NCBI RefSeq assembly: GCF_001545075.1
Contig: NZ_FCOB02000037.1
Span: 1 to 64,000 of the forward strand
DNA from: Caballeronia ptereochthonis
Lineage (GTDB): Bacteria; Pseudomonadota; Gammaproteobacteria; Burkholderiales; Burkholderiaceae
Length of the DNA: 64,000 nucleotides
Reading direction: 5' to 3'
The position numbers were made by a program, and so were the translations under genes. The stretch's first letter is position 1. Every line of letters begins with the position of its first letter. Under the pieces are notes generated by a model. The model was not told where the DNA came from, ran no database searches, and was given only the letters and a program-made list of their open reading frames with translations. Below, piece after piece: positions 27,436 through 36,142 of this stretch.

Positions 27436-28497
27436 TTACTTCCTGATCTGGCCAGACTGAAGCATCGTTTCGATCTGGTGCAGCAGTTCATCACGCTTCT
27501 CTCGCGACAAGCCGCGCAGGCGCAGCTCGAGACGGTCTTCCCCATATGATTTCAGATCGCCGACTGCGACGCCATCCAGCTTGATCTCGAGCCGCTGCGC
27601 ATAGCGCTGGCGGCTCGGCGTCTTGGGCGCGCCTTGAGTGCTCGCGCGCCCTTTGACGATATCGGCCACCTGGCGCGTGCTCAGATCGTCCGAGGTAATC
27701 TTGTTGATGAGCCGCAACGTGGCATCGCTTCCGCGAGCAGCGTGGTAGCGCGTGATCTGATAGGCCATGTTGGAGCCGAACCGATCCGGCCGCGCCACCA
27801 TCTCCTGCATGACGTTCTCGGGAAGCTTTGCAATCGACAGCGCCACCGCGATCGTCGATTCGTCGAGGCCCAGATGATCGGCCAGTTCGCGCTGGCTCTG
27901 GAAGTGTTTCTCGTCGAGGAACCGCCTCCAGACCACCGCATTGTCGAAGACGGTCTGCGAGTCGCGCTGGACGTTCAGGTCGTAGCCCAGCTTGTAACTC
28001 TGAATGCCGACCGGCAGATCGACCACTACCGCCTTGACCGATTCCTTGTTTGCCTCTTTCAACGCCCGCACGCGGCGTCCGCCGTCGCTGACGAAGAACG
28101 TTCCCGGATTTTCATAATCGGGGATGACGTGGATCGCCTGCTGTTGCCCTTGCTTGGCGAGATTGACGGCCAATTCAGCGATCGACGTCTTGAGATAGAA
28201 ATGGCGCGGATTGAAGGGACTCGGCTTGATCGACTTCAGCGGCAACTCGATTACCTGTCCCGCGGTATAGCGATTCGCACGCCGCCATGCGCGATATTCA
28301 TCGGATTCCGGACCGGCGGCGATATCGCTTGGCTCTTCTGCGGCAAAGGCGCTCGAGCGGCCGTTCGCTGCCTGCCCCACATGCTGGATATCGACGATCC
28401 CGTCGATCGCGTTGAGGCGGTCGAGTGCCGTGCGCTTCTCGCTGCTCGTCGAGTCGGGGCGGGCCTTGAAGCCCTTTGCAAACTGGGACGGTTTCAT
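27436..28497 (-). CDS. parB: Chromosome partition protein ParB
   Basis: A 353-residue ParB/Spo0J protein. The CTP-binding N-terminal domain (about 80-180) shows PFNPRHF and GGRRVRA (139-145), the GxxRxxA motif. The helix-turn-helix (about 200-226) is SQRELADHLGLDESTIAVAL. The C-terminal part is a dimerisation domain. It binds the CTTTATGCGCATAAAG sites found around it. parA lies upstream on the same strand; the 24-bp gap between them is mostly a parS site that also supplies part of the parB ribosome binding site. Confidence 0.93.
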   Translation of the reverse strand: MKPSQFAKGFKARPDSTSSEKRTALDRLNAIDGIVDIQHVGQAANGRSSAFAAEEPSDIAAGPESDEYRAWRRANRYTAGQVIELPLKSIKPSPFNPRHFYLKTSIAELAVNLAKQGQQQAIHVIPDYENPGTFFVSDGGRRVRALKEANKESVKAVVVDLPVGIQSYKLGYDLNVQRDSQTVFDNAVVWRRFLDEKHFQSQRELADHLGLDESTIAVALSIAKLPENVMQEMVARPDRFGSNMAYQITRYHAARGSDATLRLINKITSDDLSTRQVADIVKGRASTQGAPKTPSRQRYAQRLEIKLDGVAVGDLKSYGEDRLELRLRGLSREKRDELLHQIETMLQSGQIRK

Positions 28498-28505
28498 TCA
28501 GGGTC

Positions 28506-28521
28506 CTTTATGCGCATAAAG
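28506..28521. promoter_or_regulatory. parS: parS site at the parA-parB junction, overlapping the parB RBS
   Basis: A perfect CTTTATGCGCATAAAG starts directly after the parA stop codon (28522-28524). On the minus strand its last bases AAAG run into GA to give AAAGGA, the likely Shine-Dalgarno sequence 8 bases before the parB ATG. Confidence 0.88.
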
Positions 28522-29184
28522 TCAGGGGAGCATGCCGAGGATTTCGTCGGCCACGGCGCGGATCTCCGTCGCGGCGAGGCGTGAACCACGGTCGGTCATT
28601 TGAAGTACGGTCTGGCCAAGTGCCATCGCCTGCTTGTAGCACTCGCGCGTGGGGATCTGAGTCTTGAGCAAGGGGAATCCGAGCTCTTCCAGCGCGACTT
28701 TGAGTTCGCGCGTGAGCATGCGCTTCTCTTCGGTCTTGTTGAGCAGGAAGACGGCGCGCAGGTCCTCATTCATCACTTGCGCTTGTTGAACGAGCTTGAC
28801 GAGACCGACGCTCGACCAGTAATCCGCCGGCGATGAAGACGTCGGAATCACCGCGACGCTCGCCGCGAGCAGCACCACACCAGATACCTTTTCAGTGATC
28901 GACGGCGGGCAATCCACGACGATGATGTCGTAGTCGTTGACGAACTTCTTGATCTCACGATGGATCTGCCCTCCTGCTTCCGACAGATTGACGACAGGAA
29001 ACGGAATTCCGCTCATTCCATCCGATGCCGCGCTCGACCAGTGAATGAGCGTGTTCTGACCGTCCGCGTCGACCACCAGCACACGCTTCTTCTTTTCGTG
29101 AAAGGCCGCGCCCAAGTGCATCGCAATCGTGCTTTTGCCGACACCGCCCTTCTGCTGCGTGATCGCTATGATTTCCGCCGCCAC
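28522..29184 (-). CDS. parA: Chromosome partition ATPase ParA
   Basis: A 220-residue ParA of the short, type Ib-like kind without an N-terminal DNA-binding domain. The deviant Walker A is KGGVGKST (12-19), Walker A' lies around VDADGQ (39-43), and Walker B is VDCPPS (90-95). The start is a GTG at 29184 preceded by GGAG. ParA forms ATP-dependent gradients on the nucleoid that move ParB-parS complexes. First gene of the parA-parB operon. Confidence 0.93.
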   Translation of the reverse strand: MAAEIIAITQQKGGVGKSTIAMHLGAAFHEKKKRVLVVDADGQNTLIHWSSAASDGMSGIPFPVVNLSEAGGQIHREIKKFVNDYDIIVVDCPPSITEKVSGVVLLAASVAVIPTSSSPADYWSSVGLVKLVQQAQVMNEDLRAVFLLNKTEEKRMLTRELKVALEELGFPLLKTQIPTRECYKQAMALGQTVLQMTDRGSRLAATEIRAVADEILGMLP

Positions 29185-29284
29185 GTTTTACTCCGAAATT
29201 TGAAGTCCGTTGAATTCTACATTGGCGTAGTTATTTTTCCAGTGAAATTCAGCAACGAATTAACGCGTTAGCCGTTCGGCCGAG

Positions 29285-29300
29285 GTTTATGCGCATAAAG
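29285..29300. promoter_or_regulatory. parS: parS site, one end base changed
   Basis: GTTTATGCGCATAAAG; only the first base differs from the perfect palindrome. First of three evenly spaced sites upstream of parA. Confidence 0.82.
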
Positions 29301-29383
29301 TCGGGACCGTGCGTTCAGGCTTTGCGTGTATTCGAGAAAAAGCCTATGGAGATCGACTTCGCGAGCTAAGGCGCTCCGGCGGA

Positions 29384-29399
29384 CTTTATGCGCATAAAG
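29384..29399. promoter_or_regulatory. parS: parS site, perfect palindrome
   Basis: CTTTATGCGCATAAAG, 99 bp after the site at 29285 and 98 bp before the site at 29482. Confidence 0.88.
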
Positions 29400-29481
29400 C
29401 TGACGTCCCGGATCTATGCTTCGCCAAATCGAACCGAATAGCTTCGCAACTCGGCGACCGCGACCCATTCCGAGCGAAGGA

Positions 29482-29497
29482 CTTTATGCGCATAAAG
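29482..29497. promoter_or_regulatory. parS: parS site, perfect palindrome
   Basis: CTTTATGCGCATAAAG, the third site of the cluster, 113 bp before the ATG of the CoA-binding/GNAT gene. Confidence 0.88.
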
Positions 29498-29609
29498 CTC
29501 CAGCACCGCACTCTCGAATAGACTCCGCTTCCCGCTCCCCCGTCATCACCCGCCATACAAAATCGCCTATCCTAAGCGCTGATCCCACCGCCGCCCTGTC
29601 GGAGCCGTC

Positions 29610-32039
29610 ATGACTGTTCGCAACCTCGATATCCTGTTCGCGCCAAAGTCGGTAGCCGTGGTCGGCGCGTCGTCGCGCGCGGGCAGTATCGGCGAGATGG
29701 TGTGGACGCGTGCCTTGTGCGCGGGATTCAAGGGCCCGATATGGCCCGTCAATCCGAAATACAAAACGCTGGGCGGGGAGCGCGTCTTTGCCGACGTCAG
29801 CGCGCTCCCTGACGCCCCGAATGTCGCCGTGCTCTGCACGCGACCGCAGACATGGCCGAAACTCGTCGAGCAACTCGGGAAACGTGGAACGAAGGCGGTG
29901 GTAATCGTCGGCGAAGCGAAGCAGCGAGGCGACTCACGGGTAGCGCAACAAGACAGGTCGCAGGCATTACCTGCCGATGCCGACAGCTGGACCGCCCGTA
30001 CGCTAGCCGCTGCGCGTCCGTTCCTGATGCGGGTCGTCGGGCCGGCGAGTCTCGGCATAGTGGCGCCTGCGATCGGCGCATGCCTCGGCGCGCCGGCCTG
30101 CAGCGTGAAGCCTGGCGGCGTCGCGTGGGTTTCCGGATCGAACGCGTTGACGAATGGCGTGCTGGGCTGGGCGCGTGCACGCGGCCTCGGTTTTTCGAGA
30201 ATCGTCGCGTTGGGCGATGAAGCTGATGTCGACTCGGGCGATATCCTCGATTTCCTGGCGAGCGACGCCTCGACGCGAGCCATCCTGCTGGCCATCGAAA
30301 CGGTGAGCTCGGCGCGAAAGTTCATGTCGGCCGCCCGCGCCGCTGCGCGCAACAAGCCGGTGCTCGTGCTCCGTACCGGCCGCGACGATCCGTTCGATCG
30401 CCTCTACGGCGCCGCTTTTCGCCGCGCGGGCCTGGTTCGTGTCGACTCGCTCGACGACCTTCTCGACGAGATCGAGACCCTCGGCATCGGCCGAGTCGCG
30501 ACGAGCGATGTCGCCACGGTGATCACCAGCGATCGCGGCGTCGCAGCCCTCGCGCAGGATGCGTTCGGGTGCGCGGGCGACGATCTCGCTCCGTGGCCCA
30601 TTGCCGCGCGCGATGCCGTCGCCGCGGCGCTGCCCCGCGCCCACGCAGGCAATCCGCTCCTGCTCGGCGACGATGCGACCCCCGCCGATTTCGGCGCCGC
30701 GCTCGAAGCGCTCGCCGCGCATCGCGAGACAGGCACCGTATTCGTCGTGCATGCCCCGACGCACAGCGCGCCCGTCGCTGAAGTCGCGCGTACGCTGATC
30801 GCCGAGCGGCGACATGCGTACCGTGGCCTGCTGACCTGCTTTTTCGGCTGCGTCGATTCCGCGACGCGCGACGAACTGCACGCGAACGGCATTCCCGTGC
30901 ATACGACGCCGCATCGACTTGCACGCGGCTTCGCGCGTCTCGTCGATTTCCGGCAGGGCCGCGAACTCCTGATGCAGACGCCCGATGGCCTTCCTTTGGA
31001 AATTCCCGAGGAAATCGACGCCGCGCAAAGCGAGATCCGCGTCGCGCTGGAAAACGGCATCGCCGAATTGAACGGGGAGCGTGCGGCGCGCGTGCTCGCC
31101 CGCTTCGGCATCGCGGTGAAGCCGGGACCGCCGGACTCGTTGACGAGCGATGCCGTCGAGATCCAGACGCGCCTGCTCAACCATCGCGTATTCGGTCCGG
31201 TGTTCGAGTTCAGGGCCGAGGGTGCGCTGGGCCTCGCCGATGCCCTGCACGAGTTCGCGCTGCCGCCGCTCAATCCCGTGCTCGCGCGCGATCTCGTCAT
31301 GCGCTCGCCGCGTTCGCGCGAGCTGCCCGCGGAGATGCTGCTCAATGCGCTGACCGGGCTGTCGCAACTCGTTTGCTATATCGAGGAGATCGTCGCGTTG
31401 CGGCTCGTCTTGCGCGTCACGCGCGATTCGGTCGCCGTGCACGAGCCGCAACTCACGCTGGGCGCTCATCGCAAGCCGCTCGCGATCGTGCCGTATCCGC
31501 GCTGCCTGGAGGAGACGCTCGACTGGCGCGGCATGCGCGTCACGGTGCGGCCGATCCGCCCCGAGGACGAAGACGCGCATCGCGCATTCGTCGCCGCCAA
31601 CACCGCCGAAGACCTGCGCCTGCGCTTTTTCGGCGCGGTGCGCAACTTCGATCATTCGCAACTCGCGCGCATGACGCAGATCGACTACGACCGCGAAATG
31701 GCGTTCATCGTCACGGCGGCGAACGGCGAGGGCGCGGCCGAAACGCTCGGCGTCGCGCGGGCGATCGCCGATCCCGACAACGAGACCGCCGAATTCGCCG
31801 TCGCCGCGCGCTCGGACATGAAGGGGAAGGGATTGGGATCGCTGCTGCTCTCGCGGATCATCGATTACGCGAGAAAGCGCGGTACCCGCTGGCTGGTCGG
31901 CGAAGCGTTACGCGAGAACGCCGGAATGATCGCGCTCGCGCGCAATTCCGGCTTCGAATTGACGAAGACCGAAGACCCTGGCGTCGTCGGCTTCAGGATG
32001 CGGCTGTGCGAGTCGCCGTCACAGCCGCGAGCGGATTAG
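29610..32039 (+). CDS. CoA-binding/acyl-CoA synthetase-like protein with GNAT domain (Pat type)
   Basis: An 809-residue protein of the Pat/PatZ protein acetyltransferase architecture. An N-terminal CoA-binding Rossmann domain (APKSVAVVGASSRAGSIG at about 10-27) and succinyl-CoA ligase-like domains reach to about 470. A shortened ATP-grasp-like region covers about 480-640. A GNAT domain covers about 645-805 (MRVTVRPIRPEDEDAHRAF, KGKGLGSLLLSRIIDYA). The usual lysine-containing ATP-grasp segment is not visible, so ADP-forming synthetase activity is doubtful. Likely targets are acyl-CoA synthetases, but this is inference. Confidence 0.82.
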   Translation: MTVRNLDILFAPKSVAVVGASSRAGSIGEMVWTRALCAGFKGPIWPVNPKYKTLGGERVFADVSALPDAPNVAVLCTRPQTWPKLVEQLGKRGTKAVVIVGEAKQRGDSRVAQQDRSQALPADADSWTARTLAAARPFLMRVVGPASLGIVAPAIGACLGAPACSVKPGGVAWVSGSNALTNGVLGWARARGLGFSRIVALGDEADVDSGDILDFLASDASTRAILLAIETVSSARKFMSAARAAARNKPVLVLRTGRDDPFDRLYGAAFRRAGLVRVDSLDDLLDEIETLGIGRVATSDVATVITSDRGVAALAQDAFGCAGDDLAPWPIAARDAVAAALPRAHAGNPLLLGDDATPADFGAALEALAAHRETGTVFVVHAPTHSAPVAEVARTLIAERRHAYRGLLTCFFGCVDSATRDELHANGIPVHTTPHRLARGFARLVDFRQGRELLMQTPDGLPLEIPEEIDAAQSEIRVALENGIAELNGERAARVLARFGIAVKPGPPDSLTSDAVEIQTRLLNHRVFGPVFEFRAEGALGLADALHEFALPPLNPVLARDLVMRSPRSRELPAEMLLNALTGLSQLVCYIEEIVALRLVLRVTRDSVAVHEPQLTLGAHRKPLAIVPYPRCLEETLDWRGMRVTVRPIRPEDEDAHRAFVAANTAEDLRLRFFGAVRNFDHSQLARMTQIDYDREMAFIVTAANGEGAAETLGVARAIADPDNETAEFAVAARSDMKGKGLGSLLLSRIIDYARKRGTRWLVGEALRENAGMIALARNSGFELTKTEDPGVVGFRMRLCESPSQPRAD

Positions 32040-32581
32040 GCCGCGAGCCTGGCCAGCGCCTCATCGACCTGTGCGCGCGACAGTGAAAGCTCGCCGAGCA
32101 ATGCTTCGGCATACGAACTTCCCGTCTCCTTCTCGAGCCGCGCGATCGTCAATGCGCAGCGCGACGTATCCTTCAGCGTCGCGATGAATGGCTTCACCGA
32201 TTGTCCGGACGTGAACGCTTCGAAGAGCGGCACGCGGATTTCCTCGGGTAGCGCGCGCGAGGTCCACTGATACGGCTTGCCGTCATACGTCAGTTGCGGC
32301 GGTAGGGTGCGCTCTTTCCTTGCGGCAGGAATCAGGCCGAAAGTGCGCGCCGCGTCGCCGATCTGTTCGGCCGTGAAAAGCTCGTCCGGCGTGATGTGGA
32401 ACTGCGCGATGTACGTTTCGATCGCCTGCATCGCGGCCGCGCGATCGTCGCGTTTCTTCTGCGCGCGCGCGACGATGTCGCGCAACTCGTCCGCTTCGCC
32501 GGACGTGATCGTGAAGTTCGCCTGTTTTTGCTGGAGTTCGGTGAAGCGCAGGAATTCTGAATCGGAGAGAAGTTTCGCCAT
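32036..32581 (-). CDS. Hypothetical protein with H-NS-like N-terminal motif
   Basis: A 181-residue soluble protein of unclear family. The N-terminal half is helical and charged (KQANFTITSGEADELRDIV, RAQKKRDDRAAAMQAI), then YIAQFHITPDELF, which resembles the linker motif of Burkholderia H-NS-like proteins. The second half has DGKPYQWTSRALPEE. I cannot assign a function. The start at 32581 is followed by MAKLLSDSEF. Its stop overlaps the convergent Pat-type gene stop by four bases. Confidence 0.6.
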   Translation of the reverse strand: MAKLLSDSEFLRFTELQQKQANFTITSGEADELRDIVARAQKKRDDRAAAMQAIETYIAQFHITPDELFTAEQIGDAARTFGLIPAARKERTLPPQLTYDGKPYQWTSRALPEEIRVPLFEAFTSGQSVKPFIATLKDTSRCALTIARLEKETGSSYAEALLGELSLSRAQVDEALARLAA

Positions 32582-32674
32582 CGGGAATGCGTCGGATTGA
32601 ACACGGCGGCGCGTCGTCGCGGCGCGCCGTCTTTTTGAGAGGGCCGCCATTCTAACGCGCGAAGCGTGCGCCGC

Positions 32675-33484
32675 TCAGTCGTGCATCATCGAGAGCGACG
32701 CCGCCGCATCTTTCAACAGCGCAGTGACGTCTCCGATCGACGGCGCCACGTACTCGTCGATGCGTCGCATGTAAGGGCAGGTGAGGGCGGCGATCGCCTG
32801 ACCCGACGGTCCGATCAGCGGGAATGTCACGTCCGTCACGCCGAACGTCTGCTGGCTGTCCTTCTTCGAGTAGCCCGCTTCGCGGATCTGCCGGTAGTCG
32901 GCGTCGAGCACCGCGCGATCGAGCGCGATTTCGCCCTTCACCTTCGTATGCTCCGCGAGCATGTGCTCGCGTTGTTCGTCGGTCTGGAAAGCGAGCATCA
33001 CGCGGCCCGAGCCGGTGTCGATCAATCCGACGCGCGAGCCGAGCCGGACCGAAATGCCCCACGTTCCGGGGCCGTCCACTTGCGCGATGACGAGCAGATT
33101 GCCGCGATCGTAGACCACGAGATGCACCGACTGCTCGGCCGCATCCGCAAATCGCTGCATCACGGGCAGGGCCTCGGAAATCAGCCGGTTCATCGGCGGA
33201 TGGCGATGCGCGAGCGCATAGAGCTTCAGGCTCAGCGAATAGCGGTCGCCTTCGGGCGAGCGCACGACGTACTGCCGCGCGACGAGCCGCTCCAGCATCC
33301 GGTACATCTCGCTCGCGTTGCGCCCGAGCATCTTCGTGATTTCCGCGCGCGTGAGCCCCGATTTCTGCTCGGACAGCAATTCGAGGATGTCGAGCCCCTT
33401 GTCCAGCGCGGGCGCGCGATAGCGATCGGCCTCGCCGTCGTTGTCCGTTGGTTCCGAATCCATTTTCAGTCTGGGTCGATTCAT
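32675..33484 (-). CDS. IclR-family transcriptional regulator
   Basis: A 269-residue IclR regulator: a winged helix at about 25-90 (LDKGLDILELLSEQKSGLTRAEI, NASEMYRMLERLV) and a C-terminal effector domain. The start at 33484 lacks a strong SD; MDSEPT at 33463 is an alternative. It is divergent from the remnant permease and the deoxy-sugar pathway genes, so it is probably their regulator. An inverted repeat GTAT-N7-ATAC at 33593-33607 is a candidate site. Confidence 0.88.
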   Translation of the reverse strand: MNRPRLKMDSEPTDNDGEADRYRAPALDKGLDILELLSEQKSGLTRAEITKMLGRNASEMYRMLERLVARQYVVRSPEGDRYSLSLKLYALAHRHPPMNRLISEALPVMQRFADAAEQSVHLVVYDRGNLLVIAQVDGPGTWGISVRLGSRVGLIDTGSGRVMLAFQTDEQREHMLAEHTKVKGEIALDRAVLDADYRQIREAGYSKKDSQQTFGVTDVTFPLIGPSGQAIAALTCPYMRRIDEYVAPSIGDVTALLKDAAASLSMMHD

Positions 33485-33592
33485 GTTCTGGCGCGCCAGA
33501 GTGTAAGCCGCCCGAAGGCGCTTGCGTTCGATGGCCGGCTAGGGAAATTACCGATCCTTCTGGCCACGCGCCTTCTTGACTTCGTTTTGTCC

Positions 33593-33607
33593 GTATATGA
33601 ATAATAC
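33593..33607. promoter_or_regulatory. Candidate IclR operator
   Basis: The 15-bp inverted repeat GTAT-N7-ATAC lies in the AT-richer part of the space between the IclR gene and the sugar-pathway genes. Function is inferred from position. Confidence 0.35.
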
Positions 33608-33706
33608 GTTCACTGATGAATACATGCATCGAAGGAATCTCGCAGCACCCACAGCCGCAGGTTTGAAGTAGTCACCAAGAACCGCACACATCAGGAGACA
33701 AGACGC

Positions 33707-34471
33707 ATGACGTTCACCCGGTCGGCATCGCGCCCGCCGTCGGCGCGATGCTCGTGATGCCCGCGGCTTCGTCGGGCTTCGGCCTCGAATGGCCGGCGGC
33801 GGGGCTCGCGGCGATCGTCGTCGTGGGCGCGCTGATCGGCTTCGTCAACGGCTTCCTGGTCGTGCGGCTGCGCCTGAACGCGTTCATCGTCACGCTCGCG
33901 ATGCTGATCGTGCTGCGCGGCATGCTCGTCGGCGCGACCAAGGGCGGCACGCTCTTCGACATGCCGCCGTCGTTCTTCACGCTCGCGACGACGCTCGTGC
34001 TCGGCCTGCCGGTCTCGGTATGGCTCGCGGCGGCGGCCTTCGCGTTCGCGGCGTTCATGCTGCGCTATCACCGCCTCGGCCGCGCGCTCTATGCGATCGG
34101 CGGCAATCTGGAAGCGGCACGCGGCGGGCATTCGCGTCGAGCGCATCACGTGGGGCGTGTTCGTGCTGGGGAGCGTGCTCGCGTCCATCGGCGGCCTGAT
34201 CGTCACGGGCTACGTCGGCCCGATCAACGCGAACCAGGGCAACGGCATGATCTTCACGGTATTCGCCGCAGCGGTGATCGGCGGCATCTCGCTCGACGGC
34301 GGCAAGGGCACGATGCTCGGCGCACTGTCAGGCGTTTTGCTACTGGGCGTCGTGCAGAATCTGCTGACACTTGCGCAGGTTCCATCGTTCTGGATTCAGG
34401 CGATCTACGGCGCGATCATCCTCGGCTCGCTGATGGTGGCGCGGCTCGCGGGCGGCGAAGCGCAAAACTGA
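33707..34471 (+). pseudogene. Remnant of an RbsC-like sugar ABC transporter permease
   Basis: The translated sequence matches the middle and end of a BPD_transp_2 (RbsC-type) permease: PVGIAPAVGAM, GALIGFVNGFLVVRLRLNAF, LRYHRLGRALYAIGGN and, in another frame, GIRVERITWGVFVLGSV to SFWIQAIYGAIILGSLM. The N-terminal third is absent, and a frameshift equal to a 2-base loss occurs near 34118-34127. The ATG at 33707 with AGGAGA before it opens a different frame that stops within about 17 codons. The matching ATPase and binding-protein genes are missing. Confidence 0.8.
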
Positions 34472-34491
34472 ACTCATTTGAGATAGCGACG

Positions 34492-34809
34492 ATGCAAGAA
34501 ACAACCGACCCACGCCTCATTCTGCTGAGTCCGGAAGACAACTGCCTGATCGCCGCAGCGCGTCTGCCGCAAGGCGAAACGCTGATGATCGAAGGCGAGC
34601 GCATCACGCTCGCGACGACCGTCGAGCTCGCCCACAAGGTCGCGCGGCGCGCGTTGTCGAAGGACGAAAAGGTACTGCGCTACGGCGCGATCATCGGCCA
34701 CGTGAACGCCGATGTCGCGCGCGGCGAGCATCTGCACACGCACAATGTGGAAAGCGACTACATCCCCACTTACACACACGACGCCGGACACGCGTACGTG
34801 CAGCACTAG
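34492..34809 (+). CDS. UxaA family dehydratase, small SAF-domain subunit
   Basis: A 105-residue SAF-domain protein equivalent to the N-terminal domain of altronate/galactarate-type dehydratases. ATTVELAHKVARRAL, IGHVNADVARGEHLHTHNVE and the metal-region histidines are visible. It lies 6 bp before the large subunit, and the two together equal one UxaA-type enzyme. Together they probably dehydrate the aldonic acid of this pathway (see the large subunit). Confidence 0.85.
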   Translation: MQETTDPRLILLSPEDNCLIAAARLPQGETLMIEGERITLATTVELAHKVARRALSKDEKVLRYGAIIGHVNADVARGEHLHTHNVESDYIPTYTHDAGHAYVQH

Positions 34810-34815
34810 ACGCTC

Positions 34816-36105
34816 ATGAACAGCACGCCGAACACTCCCGCACTGCAAGGCTATCTTCGTGCCGACGGCAAGAAGGGCATCCGCAACGTCGTCGCAGTGG
34901 CGTATCTCGTCGAATGCGCGCATCACGTCGCGCGCGAGATCGTCGCGCATTTTCGTCCATCGTTACATGCCTTCGACACTTTCGACATCTTCAATCCGCA
35001 AGCCGAACCGCCCGTGCATCTGATCGGCTTTCCGGGCTGCTACCCGAACAGCTACGCCGAAAAGATGCTGGAGCGCATCTGCACGCATCCGAACGTCGGC
35101 GCGGTGTTGTTCGTGTCGCTCGGCTGCGAGAGCATGAACAAGCACTATCTCGCCGATGTCGTGCGCGCAAGTGGCCGCCCCGCCGCCGTGCTGACGATCC
35201 AGGAAAAGGGCGGCACGCGCAGCACGATCCAGAACGGCCTCGACTGGGTGCGCGAGGCGCGCGCGACGCTCGCCGTGCAACAGAAAGTGCCGATGGCGCT
35301 CGACGAGCTGATCGTCGGCACGATCTGCGGCGGTTCGGACGGCACGAGCGGCATCACGGCGAATCCGGCAGTGGGTCGCGCGTTCGACGCGTTCATCGGC
35401 GCCGGCGCCTCGTGCATCTTCGAGGAAACGGGCGAGCTCGTCGGCTGCGAGTTCCATATGAAGCGCCGCGCGGCGCGGCCCGAACTGGGCGACGCGATCG
35501 TCGAATGCGTGCAGAAGGCCGCGCGCTACTACACGACGATGGGCCACGGCTCGTTCTCGGTCGGCAATGCGGACGGCGGGCTGACGACGCAGGAGGAAAA
35601 GTCGCTCGGCGCGTATTCGAAGAGCGGGGGGGCGCCGATCGTCGGCATCATCAAGCCGGGGGACGTGCCGCCGACCGGCGGCCTCTATCTGCTCGATGTC
35701 GTCCCCGACGGCGAGCCGCGCTTCGGTTTTCCGAACATCAGCGACAACGCAGAGATCGGCGAGCTGATCGCCTGCGGCTGTCACGTGATTCTCTTCACGA
35801 CCGGACGCGGCTCGGTGGTCGGCTCGGCGATTTCGCCGGTCATCAAGGTTTGCGCGAATCCGGCGACCTATCGCAACCTGTCCGGCGACATGGACGTCGA
35901 TGCGGGCCGCATCCTCGAGGGCCGCGCGACGCTCGACGAAGTGGGCCGCGAAATCTTCGACGTCACGGTGGCGGTGGCGGCGGGCGCGGCGTCGAAGTCC
36001 GAGGCGCTCGGGCATCAGGAATTCATTCTGACTTACAAAACCTTCGAACCGGTCGGTCCCGCGTGTTTGCCCGGCGGCGCGGGACGCGTTACTGTGGCGG
36101 CTTGA
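34816..36105 (+). CDS. UxaA family dehydratase, large subunit
   Basis: A 429-residue protein equal to the C-terminal domain of UxaA/GarD dehydratases: GYLRADGKKGIRNVVAVAY, GFPGCYPN, TIQEKGGTRSTIQNGL, GGSDGTSGITANP, and FTTGRGSVVGSAISPVIKVC near the end. Iron-binding residues lie in these Cys/Gly motifs. It is followed by an aldo/keto reductase, lactonase, SDR and FAH hydrolase. That order fits oxidation of L-fucose, with this pair taking the place of L-fuconate dehydratase. The precise substrate is inferred. Confidence 0.85.
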   Translation: MNSTPNTPALQGYLRADGKKGIRNVVAVAYLVECAHHVAREIVAHFRPSLHAFDTFDIFNPQAEPPVHLIGFPGCYPNSYAEKMLERICTHPNVGAVLFVSLGCESMNKHYLADVVRASGRPAAVLTIQEKGGTRSTIQNGLDWVREARATLAVQQKVPMALDELIVGTICGGSDGTSGITANPAVGRAFDAFIGAGASCIFEETGELVGCEFHMKRRAARPELGDAIVECVQKAARYYTTMGHGSFSVGNADGGLTTQEEKSLGAYSKSGGAPIVGIIKPGDVPPTGGLYLLDVVPDGEPRFGFPNISDNAEIGELIACGCHVILFTTGRGSVVGSAISPVIKVCANPATYRNLSGDMDVDAGRILEGRATLDEVGREIFDVTVAVAAGAASKSEALGHQEFILTYKTFEPVGPACLPGGAGRVTVAA

Positions 36106-36142
36106 ATCGCGGAAATCGAAACACACTGACCGAGGTTTGCAC

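Larger units (their letters stand above)
29185..29609. other. Non-coding centromere segment with three parS sites
   Basis: No gene of its own is seen. The stretch holds the parA promoter region and three parS sites with nearly even spacing (starts at 29285, 29384 and 29482). It separates the divergent parA and CoA-binding/GNAT genes. Confidence 0.75.
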
